Source: Cecembia calidifontis (lineage in GTDB: Bacteria; Bacteroidota; Bacteroidia; Cytophagales; Cyclobacteriaceae). From it: 64,000 nucleotides of DNA. Of this stretch, positions 26,158-35,191 are shown piece after piece. The notes under the pieces are model-generated. The model was not told where the DNA came from. It saw only the letters and a program-made list of their open reading frames with translations, and ran no database searches. The DNA lies in the NCBI RefSeq assembly GCF_004216715.1, contig NZ_SGXG01000001.1:1550001-1614000 (forward strand), read 5' to 3'. The position numbers and the translations under genes were made by a program. How positions within the stretch are numbered: position 1 is the stretch's first letter; each line of letters begins with the position of its first letter.

Positions 26158-26925
26158 ATGAATAAACGCCTTTTATTGTTCTTGCCCTCACTGCTTATTT
26201 CCCTCATTAGCTGCAACACCTCCAGAGAAAAACAGGGGGAATTGACAGTTCAGACTGATTCTCTTGAACAAGCGCAGGGCGAAGGTCCTGCCATCAGTTT
26301 TTATTTTTATGAGGAGAAAAATGACTATCCGGACGCTATCATTGAAATGTACACGCCATTGGGTAATCAAAAATTCAGACCGGGGAAAGTTCCCTTTGAA
26401 TTCAATATCAAAAACTACCCTTTTGCATCCGGAATGGGCGGTTTCCAATTGATGATGATCCTTAACGGCGGGGATCCGGTGGGATACAATGCCCCCATTT
26501 TCCAGAGAGAATTAAAAGAAGGGACTTATAGGGCTGTGGCCTACTTAGTAGATGCCGAAGGACTGGCTTTAAAAGAATTTGGCAATTATGTGGACAGGGA
26601 TTTTATGGTCGGGGAGACCAGGGCTTTTCCCTATCAGGCTGAGCCTTATATAGCGGTAAATTTGCCCCGTAATGGCCAGGTTTTTCCAGAAGGACAAGAA
26701 GCTACTGTAGACTTTTTGGTTTTGGGAGGAGATTTAAAACTGGACAAATTAAAGGTGCGAATCCAATTGGATGCGGCAGAATATGAATTGGACCAAATGA
26801 CCCCGGTGCGGATTGCGAATTTGCCAAAGGGGGAATATGCGCTTACCGTCAGTTTATTGAAAAAGGATGGAAAGGAACTCGATGGTCCTTTTTCTTCCGT
26901 CCAAAAAACAATCATTATTCAGTGA
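26158..26925 (+). CDS. Hypothetical lipoprotein
   Basis: 255 residues with signal peptide and lipobox (LISLISC, Cys 19). The rest is strand-rich with Gly/Pro turns and two similar Ig-like parts (about 45-150 and 160-255), and no catalytic motif was recognised. Promoter-like AT-rich DNA lies between it and the divergent oxygenase gene. It should be a lipid-anchored cell-envelope protein; its function is unknown. Confidence 0.7.
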   Translation: MNKRLLLFLPSLLISLISCNTSREKQGELTVQTDSLEQAQGEGPAISFYFYEEKNDYPDAIIEMYTPLGNQKFRPGKVPFEFNIKNYPFASGMGGFQLMMILNGGDPVGYNAPIFQRELKEGTYRAVAYLVDAEGLALKEFGNYVDRDFMVGETRAFPYQAEPYIAVNLPRNGQVFPEGQEATVDFLVLGGDLKLDKLKVRIQLDAAEYELDQMTPVRIANLPKGEYALTVSLLKKDGKELDGPFSSVQKTIIIQ

Positions 26926-26971
26926 TTTGATGGGAAAACGCATTTGGATAGAATAATTCAACTCCTTCAAA

Positions 26972-27003
26972 GGGGGTGAGAATTTGAGATTCACCTCTTT
27001 TTA
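26972..27003. terminator. Hairpin between convergent genes
   Basis: GGGGGTGAGAAT pairs imperfectly with ATTCACC and is followed by CTCTTTTT on the plus strand. It lies between the lipoprotein stop (26925) and the MFS stop (27001) and could serve both. Confidence 0.5.
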
Positions 27004-28212
27004 TTTTGCGATTTTTACTTCCATCCTTACCGCTATGACCAGAGCAGAAATCAGTGTTATACCTGCAATGGTAAAAATAGATGCTTCAATCCCCAGGGCA
27101 TCTGCAATGATTCCTGTCAAAATAGCCCCGATTGCATAACCCAAATCCCTCCACAAGCGGAATACCCCGATGCTCTTTGCCCGGTCTTGTGGATGGGTAT
27201 TCTCAGCCGCTGTGGCCAAAAAGGTAGGATATACCATGGCAGTGCCCCATCCCAAAATGGCGGATAGAATCACATAATGGGCCATATTTTGCGCAAAAAA
27301 GAAAAAGAAAAGGGCAATTCCCTGTAAGAACATGCCGAGAAAAAGCAGGTGTTTTTTATTGTAGATATCTGCCATCTTTCCGGTGAAGAGTTGTCCCAAC
27401 CCCCAAACCGCAGGATAAATGGCGGTAATTATGCCGATCTGCTCCAGACTGAATCCTTTTCCGGCCAAAAGTATGGGGAAAATTCCCCAAGCCATGCCAT
27501 CATTGAGGTTGTTGACCAGCCCCGCTTGTGTGACCGAACCCAGATTTTTATGTTTCCAGGTAGTTTCCCAAAAAATATGGGATAACCTGGGCACATCAGA
27601 AATGGAGTTTTCGGCCGCAACATGTTTTCTTGTGTCTTTGATCAGGAATAGGGAACCCAACAATCCGCCGATAGCCAAGGCAATCCCCAGAAGGAAGGGA
27701 TAGGGTCTAAGTCCAAACTCAGCAGCAATAAAACCAGTTAGAAAGGCAACAGCCGCCACAGCCAGGTAACCTGCAAATTCGTTAAGGCCCATGGCAAATC
27801 CCCGGTCTTTTTCCCCGACCAGGTCAATTTTCATGACTACTGTACTGCTCCATGCCAAACCTTGGTTGATCCCCAGCAGTACATTGGCGGCCACAATCCA
27901 ATCCCAAGCAGGAGCAAACATAAGAATGAAAGGTACCGGCAGGCCAAACAACCAACCGATTACCAGTAGATTTTTTCTTCCGATTTTATTGGCCAATGCA
28001 CCGGCAAAATAATTGGTCAGGGCCTTTACAATTCCAAAAACAACGATGAAAGAAAGAATGGCAGTCTTGGCCGCAATAGCGAACTCTACCTCTGCGATTT
28101 GCGGGAGGATACTTCGTTCCAGTCCCACCATTCCTCCGACAAAAGCATTGATGATGACCAAAAGCGTAAACTGTTGCCAGTTTTCTTTTAGGCCTAGTCT
28201 GACTTGGTTCAT
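27001..28212 (-). CDS. Major facilitator superfamily transporter
   Basis: 403 residues from ATG 28212 (MNQVRLGL); an upstream in-frame ATG at 28275 would add 21 residues that do not resemble the family. Twelve predicted membrane helices; the MFS loop motif is seen as GALANKIGRKNLL after helix 2 and GKMADIYNKKHLL at the same place in the second half. Substrate unknown. It is divergent from the small membrane protein gene at 28351. Confidence 0.82.
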   Translation of the reverse strand: MNQVRLGLKENWQQFTLLVIINAFVGGMVGLERSILPQIAEVEFAIAAKTAILSFIVVFGIVKALTNYFAGALANKIGRKNLLVIGWLFGLPVPFILMFAPAWDWIVAANVLLGINQGLAWSSTVVMKIDLVGEKDRGFAMGLNEFAGYLAVAAVAFLTGFIAAEFGLRPYPFLLGIALAIGGLLGSLFLIKDTRKHVAAENSISDVPRLSHIFWETTWKHKNLGSVTQAGLVNNLNDGMAWGIFPILLAGKGFSLEQIGIITAIYPAVWGLGQLFTGKMADIYNKKHLLFLGMFLQGIALFFFFFAQNMAHYVILSAILGWGTAMVYPTFLATAAENTHPQDRAKSIGVFRLWRDLGYAIGAILTGIIADALGIEASIFTIAGITLISALVIAVRMEVKIAK

Positions 28213-28350
28213 GGCGCAAAATTCCTTAAATATTCTAACAATACCTGTGACAAATGTCAAATAAAAAGTAGGCATGTATCATCTGTAAACTTCAATTTAT
28301 TTGGGTCTGGAATAGAATTTCTGGCTAATTTTAAGAAAAAAATCCTGCAG

Positions 28351-28935
28351 ATGGCTGATGGAAATTCAAGGGCAGATAGGTTAAGTTTTTTGATAAAAAA
28401 CCTTGCCAAAGGGTTTCTTTATCTCGGGGTTTTGGTTGTTTTATTTTTTCTGATCAGGCAATATTTTTCAGAACAGGAAAGGTTGGAATGGTTTGGTGCC
28501 ATTTACAACAATCCCTATTTGGTGATGACTGTTTTTGTAGGATCTGAGGTCCTTTTTGGTATTATTCCCCCGGAGATTTTCATGCTTTGGTCCTTGGAGA
28601 CCGGTTGGATAGGACCCTATTTTTTGAGCATTGGTCTTTTATCCGTCATTTCCTATGCTGCAGGATATTTCAACTTCAATCTTGGGCTTATTGTCAACCA
28701 CAGGATAAATTTTTTACAATCAAAGAACAGGTATATCCAAAAATACATGAGCTTATTCTCTCGATATGGAGCTTTTTTGGTATTAGTAGCTTCCCTGACC
28801 CCCCTTCCTTTTTCACTTATCGCCTTATTGGGGGGAGCCGCAGGCCTGGAGAAGAGGAAGTATTTAGGGTACAGCCTGCTCAGGATACTTAGGTTTTTCG
28901 CTTATGCTTATGTTTTGTGGTTGATTCAGCGCTAA
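28351..28935 (+). CDS. Small polytopic membrane protein (DedA/VTT-like)
   Basis: 194 residues from ATG 28351; upstream in-frame codons from 28204 overlap the divergent MFS start and look non-coding. Four to five membrane helices; the region FSRYGAFLVLVASLTPLPFSL resembles the Phe/Gly-Arg-helix-Pro segment of DedA/VTT proteins (short form RYGAF, TPLPF). Likely an inner-membrane protein of unknown transport role. It precedes uvrA on the same strand. Confidence 0.6.
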   Translation: MADGNSRADRLSFLIKNLAKGFLYLGVLVVLFFLIRQYFSEQERLEWFGAIYNNPYLVMTVFVGSEVLFGIIPPEIFMLWSLETGWIGPYFLSIGLLSVISYAAGYFNFNLGLIVNHRINFLQSKNRYIQKYMSLFSRYGAFLVLVASLTPLPFSLIALLGGAAGLEKRKYLGYSLLRILRFFAYAYVLWLIQR

Positions 28936-28986
28936 TGTTGCCAACAAATTATCATTTGAAGGGTTGAATTGGTAACTTTGCCGTTT

Positions 28987-31803
28987 ATGAGTTTGAGCAA
29001 GACCATGACTTCCCCATCTATAGATCAACTTGATCCCAAAGAATACATTATCATCAAAAATGCCCGGGTAAATAACCTTAAAAACCTGAGTGTAGCCATT
29101 CCTAGGAATAAATTGGTAGTGGTCACCGGCCTTTCAGGCTCGGGTAAATCCTCCCTTGCATTTGACACCCTTTTTGCAGAGGGTCAGCGCATGTATGTGG
29201 AGAGCTTGAGTTCCTACGCCCGTCAGTTTTTGGGGAGGATGGAAAAACCGGATGTAGAATACATCAAAGGTGTGTCCCCTGCCATAGCCATACAGCAAAA
29301 GGTCACCACCAAGAATCCCAGATCCACTGTAGGTACCACCACAGAAATTTATGATTATCTCAAATTGCTGTTCAGCAGGATAGGGAAAACCATTTCACCG
29401 GTAAGTGGAGATGAAGTGAAACACCACACAGTAACTGATGTGGTGGATTTTATCAACAATTTTGAGGAAGGTGAAAAGGTCATGATCACCTGTCCCCTGC
29501 ATTGGGTGAAGGGAAGGACCAAGCAGCAGGAGTTGGAGCTATTGCTGCAAAAAGGTTTCACCCGGATTCTTGTCAATGGAGAGGCCTATTTTGTGGAAGA
29601 TTTAGTCGGGGCAGCAGATTTGCCCAATGGGGAATATGAAATTCTGATAGATAGGGCTTCGGTCAGGCACGATGACGAGGACAATCAGTTCAGGATAGCG
29701 GATTCTGTGCAGACAGCCTTTTTTGAAGGGCATGGGGAGTGTACCGTTGTGGTGCCCGGCAAGGACAAAAAGACTTTTTCAGACCGTTTTGAACTTGACG
29801 GCATGAGCTTTGAGTTGCCTTCGGTTAATTTTTTCAGTTTCAACAATCCTTATGGAGCCTGCAAGACCTGTGAGGGATTCGGTTCTGTGTTGGGGATTGA
29901 TCCGGAACTGGTGATACCGGATAAGAGTCTTTCTGTATACGAAGGAGCAATTGCCCCATGGAGGGGGGAATCCACAGGGAAGTGGCTGGAGCCTTTGGTG
30001 AATAAGGGGATTTATTTTGACTTTCCTATACATCGTGCTTATGAAGATCTGAATGAAGCGGAAAAGGAATTGCTGTGGACAGGAAATGCTTATTTTCGGG
30101 GACTGAATGATTTTTTTGCAGATCTGGAATCCAAAACCCACAAAATCCAATATCGGGTGATGCTTTCAAGATTTAGGGGCCGTACCACCTGTCCGGATTG
30201 TAAGGGGACAAGGTTGAGGAAAGACGCTTCCTATGTGAAGATCCATTCAAAATCCATCGCAGATATTGTTTTAATGCCCATCCACAAGGCTTTGGCTTAC
30301 TTCCAAGATCTGGAATTGTCAGAAGCAGAGCGAAAAGTAGCCAACCGGATTTTAAAAGAAATCCTAAACAGGTTGGAATATATCGATAAAGTTGGCTTGG
30401 GCTACTTGACATTGAACAGGCTAACTTCCACACTTTCGGGAGGGGAATACCAAAGGATAAAATTGGCTACTTCTTTGGGGTCGGCTTTGGTTGGATCCAT
30501 GTACATCCTGGATGAGCCCAGTATCGGGCTTCACCCCAGGGATACAGACCGTTTGATTGAAGTTCTGAAATCTTTAAGGGATTTGGGCAATACGGTGATC
30601 GTGGTGGAGCATGAGGAGAAGATCATGAAAGCGGCAGATCAGATCATTGACATAGGTCCTGATGCAGGTGTCAGAGGAGGGGAACTGGTCTTTCAAGGGG
30701 ATTTGAAAGAGCTTTTGGTCCACGGGCAAAGCCATACTGCCAGGTACTTGAAGGGAGAAGAAAAAATTCAGGATAAGCAACAGAACAGGAAGTGGAGGGA
30801 CAGCATCACGGTAAAGGGTGCCAGGGAAAACAACCTGAAAAATCTTACTGTAAAATTTCCCTTAAAAGTCTTGACGGTAGTGACCGGGGTCAGTGGCTCC
30901 GGGAAATCCACTTTGGTCAAAAAGGTGCTTTACCCGGCCTTGGGAAAAATGCTCGGCACGGTGATAGATGAAAGCGGCAAGTTCGATAAGCTGGAAGGCG
31001 ATTACAAAAAAATCACCCAAGTGGAATTTGTGGATCAAAATCCAATTGGGAAATCTTCCCGCTCCAATCCTGTTACCTATGTAAAAGCTTATGATGCCAT
31101 TAGGACTTTATATGCTGAACAGCCTTTGGCAAAACAAAGGGGGTACAAACCGGCATTTTTCAGTTTCAATGTAGATGGAGGAAGATGTGAAGCCTGTCAG
31201 GGAGAGGGAACGGTTACTGTAGAAATGCAGTTTATGGCGGATATCCACCTTACCTGTGAATCCTGTAAAGGCAAGCGCTTTAAAAATGAAATTCTGGACA
31301 TTAAGTTTAAGGACAAAAATATCTCAGATGTGCTGGACATGACCATCGATGAAGCCATGGAGTTTTTCAAAGATAAGCATGCGATTATCAATAAGCTACA
31401 GCCTTTGCAGGAGGTAGGCTTGGGCTATATCGGCATGGGCCAGTCTTCCAATACCTTGTCCGGCGGTGAGGCCCAAAGGGTGAAGCTGGCTTCATTCCTT
31501 GGCAAAGGCGGTACGCGTCCCGGCGATCATGTCCTTTTCATATTTGATGAGCCTACCACAGGACTTCATTTTCATGATATCCGTAAATTACTATATTCCA
31601 TCAATGCTTTGATCGATCAGGGCCATTCTGTGATCATCATTGAGCACAATACTGAAGTGATCAAAGCGGCCGACTGGGTAATCGATTTGGGTCCCGAAGG
31701 CGGTGAGAAGGGAGGACAGATTACATTTGAAGGAACTCCGGAAGCTTTGATGGGGATAGAGGGAAATTATACTGCAAAGTACCTTAGAGAAAGCTTCGAA
31801 TAA
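28987..31803 (+). CDS. uvrA: UvrA, excinuclease ABC subunit A
   Basis: 938 residues from ATG 28987, the family's usual size. Two ABC-type ATPase units: Walker A GLSGSGKSS and GVSGSGKST; signature motifs LSGGEYQRI and LSGGEAQRV; Walker B YILDEPS and FIFDEPTTGL. Zinc modules CKTC...CPDC and CEAC...CESCKG. It finds DNA damage with UvrB during nucleotide excision repair in the cytoplasm. Further in-frame starts at 28969 and 29005 cannot be excluded. Confidence 0.96.
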   Translation: MSLSKTMTSPSIDQLDPKEYIIIKNARVNNLKNLSVAIPRNKLVVVTGLSGSGKSSLAFDTLFAEGQRMYVESLSSYARQFLGRMEKPDVEYIKGVSPAIAIQQKVTTKNPRSTVGTTTEIYDYLKLLFSRIGKTISPVSGDEVKHHTVTDVVDFINNFEEGEKVMITCPLHWVKGRTKQQELELLLQKGFTRILVNGEAYFVEDLVGAADLPNGEYEILIDRASVRHDDEDNQFRIADSVQTAFFEGHGECTVVVPGKDKKTFSDRFELDGMSFELPSVNFFSFNNPYGACKTCEGFGSVLGIDPELVIPDKSLSVYEGAIAPWRGESTGKWLEPLVNKGIYFDFPIHRAYEDLNEAEKELLWTGNAYFRGLNDFFADLESKTHKIQYRVMLSRFRGRTTCPDCKGTRLRKDASYVKIHSKSIADIVLMPIHKALAYFQDLELSEAERKVANRILKEILNRLEYIDKVGLGYLTLNRLTSTLSGGEYQRIKLATSLGSALVGSMYILDEPSIGLHPRDTDRLIEVLKSLRDLGNTVIVVEHEEKIMKAADQIIDIGPDAGVRGGELVFQGDLKELLVHGQSHTARYLKGEEKIQDKQQNRKWRDSITVKGARENNLKNLTVKFPLKVLTVVTGVSGSGKSTLVKKVLYPALGKMLGTVIDESGKFDKLEGDYKKITQVEFVDQNPIGKSSRSNPVTYVKAYDAIRTLYAEQPLAKQRGYKPAFFSFNVDGGRCEACQGEGTVTVEMQFMADIHLTCESCKGKRFKNEILDIKFKDKNISDVLDMTIDEAMEFFKDKHAIINKLQPLQEVGLGYIGMGQSSNTLSGGEAQRVKLASFLGKGGTRPGDHVLFIFDEPTTGLHFHDIRKLLYSINALIDQGHSVIIIEHNTEVIKAADWVIDLGPEGGEKGGQITFEGTPEALMGIEGNYTAKYLRESFE

Positions 31804-31871
31804 GTACAAGGAGGAAAATAACCTTGTTTCCTCTAGGCATTTTGGAATCAATTCATCTAAATAACAAAGCG

Positions 31872-32474
31872 ATGGATATACAATATCCCTTAGAGCTTAT
31901 TGGGACCTTTGTTTTTGCTATTTCCGGAGCATTGGCTGTCAGGGATAAGGAACATGACCTTTTTGGGGCGGGATTTACCGGTTTCATTACGGCCATAGGG
32001 GGAGGTACTTTGCGGGATGTGCTCTTGGGTTCCTATCCTTTGGTCTGGATTGGCGATGTTTATTTTCTTTATGCTATTTTGTTGGGAGTCCTGGCAGCCT
32101 TTGTCTTTCCCAGGTTCTTACTCAAATTAAGAAAGACCATGTTCTTGTTTGATACCCTTGGGATAGGTTTTTTCACCGTTTTGGGCGTGGAAAAGGCCCT
32201 TGCATTTGGTGTAAGGCCAGAGATTGCTGCCATTATGGGGATGTTTACTGCGGTTATGGGCGGTGTGATACGGGATACCTTGGTCAATGAAATCCCTATC
32301 CTATTCCGAAAAGAAATTTATGCCTCGGCATGCCTTACCGGCGCCATCTTGTATTTGTTATTGAATTACCTGGGTTTGGAAAGGGATACCAACCTTTTGA
32401 TTTCCATATGTGTGGTAATTTCTATCAGGTTGGTGGCGGTCAGATATAAACTCAGTTTGCCGAGATTGGATTAG
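31872..32474 (+). CDS. Trimeric intracellular cation channel-type (UPF0126) membrane protein
   Basis: 200 residues from ATG 31872 (MDIQYPLELIGTF). It contains two repeats of a three-helix unit, each with the family motif: FAISGALAVRDKEHDLFG and ITAIGGGTLRDVLLG in the first, and MGVFTAVMGGVIRDTL-type sequence in the second (seen as AVMGGVIRDTL). Bacterial members of this family are cation or glycine-linked membrane proteins. It lies just after uvrA and 87 bases before glyA. Confidence 0.85.
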   Translation: MDIQYPLELIGTFVFAISGALAVRDKEHDLFGAGFTGFITAIGGGTLRDVLLGSYPLVWIGDVYFLYAILLGVLAAFVFPRFLLKLRKTMFLFDTLGIGFFTVLGVEKALAFGVRPEIAAIMGMFTAVMGGVIRDTLVNEIPILFRKEIYASACLTGAILYLLLNYLGLERDTNLLISICVVISIRLVAVRYKLSLPRLD

Positions 32475-32560
32475 TTTGAAAAAGGCTGATTTCCTTGTTC
32501 AATACAATTGGATAATCGATTGAATCAAACTATTTTTGAGCACTTAATTCAAAATCCCCC

Positions 32561-33829
32561 ATGAAAAGAGACCAAGTCATTTTTGACCTCATCGCCAAAG
32601 AAGAAAACAGACAAAAAGTAGGAATTGAGCTGATTGCATCAGAGAACTTTGCCTCCAAGCAGGTTATGGAAGCTGCAGGAAGTGTGTTGACCAACAAATA
32701 TGCAGAAGGACTTCCCAATAAAAGGTATTATGGCGGTTGCGAAATCGTAGATCAGATTGAGCAGCTTGCCATAGATAGGGCCAAGGAGCTTTTTGGCGCA
32801 ACTTGGGCCAATGTGCAGCCGCACTCCGGCGCCCAGGCCAATGCTGCTGTATTTTTGGCCTGCTTGAATCCCGGTGATGCGATTTTGGGTTTTGACCTTT
32901 CCCATGGCGGGCATTTGACCCATGGCTCTCCAGTTAATTTCTCCGGTAAATTATATCAACCACATTTCTACGGAGTGGAGGAAGATACGGGCATGATCGA
33001 TTATGATAAAGTAGAAGCCAAAGCATTGGAAGTTAAGCCAAAATTGTTGATTTGTGGTGCTTCTGCCTATAGCAGGGATTGGGATTATGAAAGATTAAGG
33101 GATATTGCCGATCAGGTAGGTGCGATTTTGTTGGCCGATATTTCCCATCCATCGGGACTGATTGCAAGGGGATTGCTCAATGATCCTTTGGAATATTGCC
33201 ATATTGTGACTACCACTACCCATAAGACCTTGAGGGGTCCTAGAGGGGGGCTGATTTTGATGAGAGAGGATTTTGATAATCCGTTTGGTTTGAAGACCCC
33301 AAAGGGTGAATTGAGGAAAATGTCTTCTTTGTTGGATTCAGGGGTATTCCCTGGTACACAAGGAGGGCCTTTGGAACACATTATTGCCGCCAAGGCGGTT
33401 GCCTTCCAGGAAGCTCTTTCTGATGAATACATGGCCTACGTGATTCAGGTGAAGAAAAATGCTTCCGTAATGGCGGATGAATTTGTAGCCTTGGGCTATC
33501 AGATTATCTCAGGAGGTACTGACAATCACCTGATGTTGATTGACTTAAGAAATAAAGACCTTACAGGTAAATTGGCAGAAGAGACCTTGGGCAAAGTTGA
33601 TATTACCATCAACAAGAACATGGTTCCTTTCGACACCCGTTCGCCATTTGTAACATCCGGTATGCGTGTAGGTACAGCCGCCGTAACAACAAGAGGATTG
33701 AAGGAGGCCGATATGAAGAAAATTGTCCACTTGATAGACAAGGCACTTCAAAATCATGATAACGAGTCCGTATTGGCTCATATAAAAAAAGAAGTTAACG
33801 ATTGGATGGTTCAGTTTCCATTGTATTAA
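32561..33829 (+). CDS. glyA: Serine hydroxymethyltransferase
   Basis: 422 residues, standard length. The PLP-binding Lys is in VTTTTHKTLRGPRGG and the substrate region SENFAS is near the N-terminus; GGP-type loops are present (GTQGGPLEH). It interconverts serine and glycine while making 5,10-methylene-tetrahydrofolate, in the cytoplasm. tatC follows after 14 bases, so cotranscription is likely. Confidence 0.96.
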   Translation: MKRDQVIFDLIAKEENRQKVGIELIASENFASKQVMEAAGSVLTNKYAEGLPNKRYYGGCEIVDQIEQLAIDRAKELFGATWANVQPHSGAQANAAVFLACLNPGDAILGFDLSHGGHLTHGSPVNFSGKLYQPHFYGVEEDTGMIDYDKVEAKALEVKPKLLICGASAYSRDWDYERLRDIADQVGAILLADISHPSGLIARGLLNDPLEYCHIVTTTTHKTLRGPRGGLILMREDFDNPFGLKTPKGELRKMSSLLDSGVFPGTQGGPLEHIIAAKAVAFQEALSDEYMAYVIQVKKNASVMADEFVALGYQIISGGTDNHLMLIDLRNKDLTGKLAEETLGKVDITINKNMVPFDTRSPFVTSGMRVGTAAVTTRGLKEADMKKIVHLIDKALQNHDNESVLAHIKKEVNDWMVQFPLY

Positions 33830-33843
33830 TTTGATTCCAAAAC

Positions 33844-34704
33844 GTGGCCTTAGATCAGTATAGAGAAGAAGAGGAAGAGGAGGGCATGTCCTTTTTGGAC
33901 CATTTGGAACAGTTGCGTTGGCATTTACTGCGTTCCATTGCTGCCATTCTGATATTTACCGTCATTGCCTTTTTGGCAAAAAGCATCGTATTTGGCAAAA
34001 TCATTCTTGGTCCTTCCAAGGTGGATTTTTTCACTTATCAGATGCTATGTAAAATTGCAGATGCTATTTCTACGCCTGCACTTTGCATAGACAATCTGCC
34101 TTTTACCATTCAGAGCAGGCAGATGACGGGACAGTTTTCCATGCACCTGACTTCATCAGTTGTAGTCGGGTTGATCATTTCTTTCCCTTATGTATTTTGG
34201 GAAGCCTGGAGGTTTATCAGTCCGGGTCTTTATTCCAAAGAAAGACAGGCAGCCAGGGGAGCAGTATTTTTTGTCAGTTTACTTTTCTTCGCAGGAGCGT
34301 CATTTGGATACTTTATTTTAGCGCCTCTTTCGATCAACTTTCTTTCCAATTATCAATTGGACCCCTCTATTCTCAATGAATTTGACATCACTTCTTATGT
34401 CACTACCTTGACCATGCTGGTTCTGGCCTCGGCCATCATGTTCCAATTGCCGGTAGTCATATATTTCCTTTCCATGTCCGGGCTTGTTACTGCGGCCATG
34501 CTCAAGACCTACAGAAGGCATGCGATAGTAGTGATTCTAATTGTGGCAGCGGTGATTACTCCTCCGGATGTGATCAGTCAGATTTTGATAGCTATGCCTA
34601 TTTTGGTCCTGTATGAAGCAGGGATCCAGATTGCAAAACGATTGGAAAAGAAAAGAGCCAAGAAGGAACAGGAAGAAAACTTGAAATATCAGAGAAATGA
34701 CTAA
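33844..34704 (+). CDS. tatC: Twin-arginine translocase subunit TatC
   Basis: 286 residues from a GTG start. The N-terminal segment MSFLDHLEQLRWHL is the TatC hallmark (LEELR-like), followed by six membrane helices and the conserved periplasmic/cytoplasmic loops (ISPGLYSKERQ). It forms the signal-peptide receptor of the Tat export system in the inner membrane. The Lys/Glu-rich tail is cytoplasmic. It overlaps rpiB by eight bases. An exported substrate candidate in this window is the M24 peptidase at 22075, which has a twin-arginine-like signal. Confidence 0.95.
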   Translation: MALDQYREEEEEEGMSFLDHLEQLRWHLLRSIAAILIFTVIAFLAKSIVFGKIILGPSKVDFFTYQMLCKIADAISTPALCIDNLPFTIQSRQMTGQFSMHLTSSVVVGLIISFPYVFWEAWRFISPGLYSKERQAARGAVFFVSLLFFAGASFGYFILAPLSINFLSNYQLDPSILNEFDITSYVTTLTMLVLASAIMFQLPVVIYFLSMSGLVTAAMLKTYRRHAIVVILIVAAVITPPDVISQILIAMPILVLYEAGIQIAKRLEKKRAKKEQEENLKYQRND

Positions 34705-35134
34705 GAAAATTGCAATAGGTGGCGATCATGCCGGATTTGAATACAAAAAAAGGCTGATTGCAAAACTTGAGCAGGAAGGGTATAAGGTCAAGGATTTTGG
34801 ACCCTTTTCCGATGCTTCTGTAGATTATCCTGATTATGTACATCCCCTATGTACAGCTATAGAGCAGGGGGAATTTGATCAAGGGATACTTATTTGTGGA
34901 AGTGGTAATGGTGTAGCTATCACTGCCAATAAGCATCAGGGAATCAGAGCAGCACTGTGCTGGAACGAAGAACTTGCTGCTTTGGCCAGGCAGCACAATA
35001 ATGCCAATGTCATTGCCTTGCCTGCAAGATTTGTTGCTTATGAATTAGCGGAAAAAATGGCCTTCACCTTTTTGAATACAGATTTCGAAGGAGGGAGGCA
35101 TCAAAATAGGGTGGATAAAATTGCCTGCCGGTAA
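34697..35134 (+). CDS. rpiB: Ribose-5-phosphate isomerase B
   Basis: 145 residues. Motifs: GGDHAGFEYK at the N-terminus, VDYPDY, ILICGSGNGVAITANK (catalytic Cys/phosphate loop) and HNNANVIALPAR. It interconverts ribose-5-phosphate and ribulose-5-phosphate in the pentose phosphate pathway, in the cytoplasm. It is the last gene of the glyA-tatC-rpiB run and is followed by a strong terminator. Confidence 0.94.
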   Translation: MTKKIAIGGDHAGFEYKKRLIAKLEQEGYKVKDFGPFSDASVDYPDYVHPLCTAIEQGEFDQGILICGSGNGVAITANKHQGIRAALCWNEELAALARQHNNANVIALPARFVAYELAEKMAFTFLNTDFEGGRHQNRVDKIACR

Positions 35135-35166
35135 TCTTTGAGAAAACTCAGGATAGGATTTAGAAG

Positions 35167-35191
35167 AGCTGTCAACCCGACAGCTTTTTTT
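35167..35191 (+). terminator. Rho-independent terminator after rpiB
   Basis: Perfect 7-bp stem AGCTGTC/GACAGCT with a 5-base loop, then a run of seven T. It also abuts the stop of the convergent gene at 35190. Confidence 0.85.

Noticed and set aside
28969..28986. Longer uvrA start at 28969
   Set aside because: It adds six residues not typical of UvrA; 28987 or 29005 are more likely.
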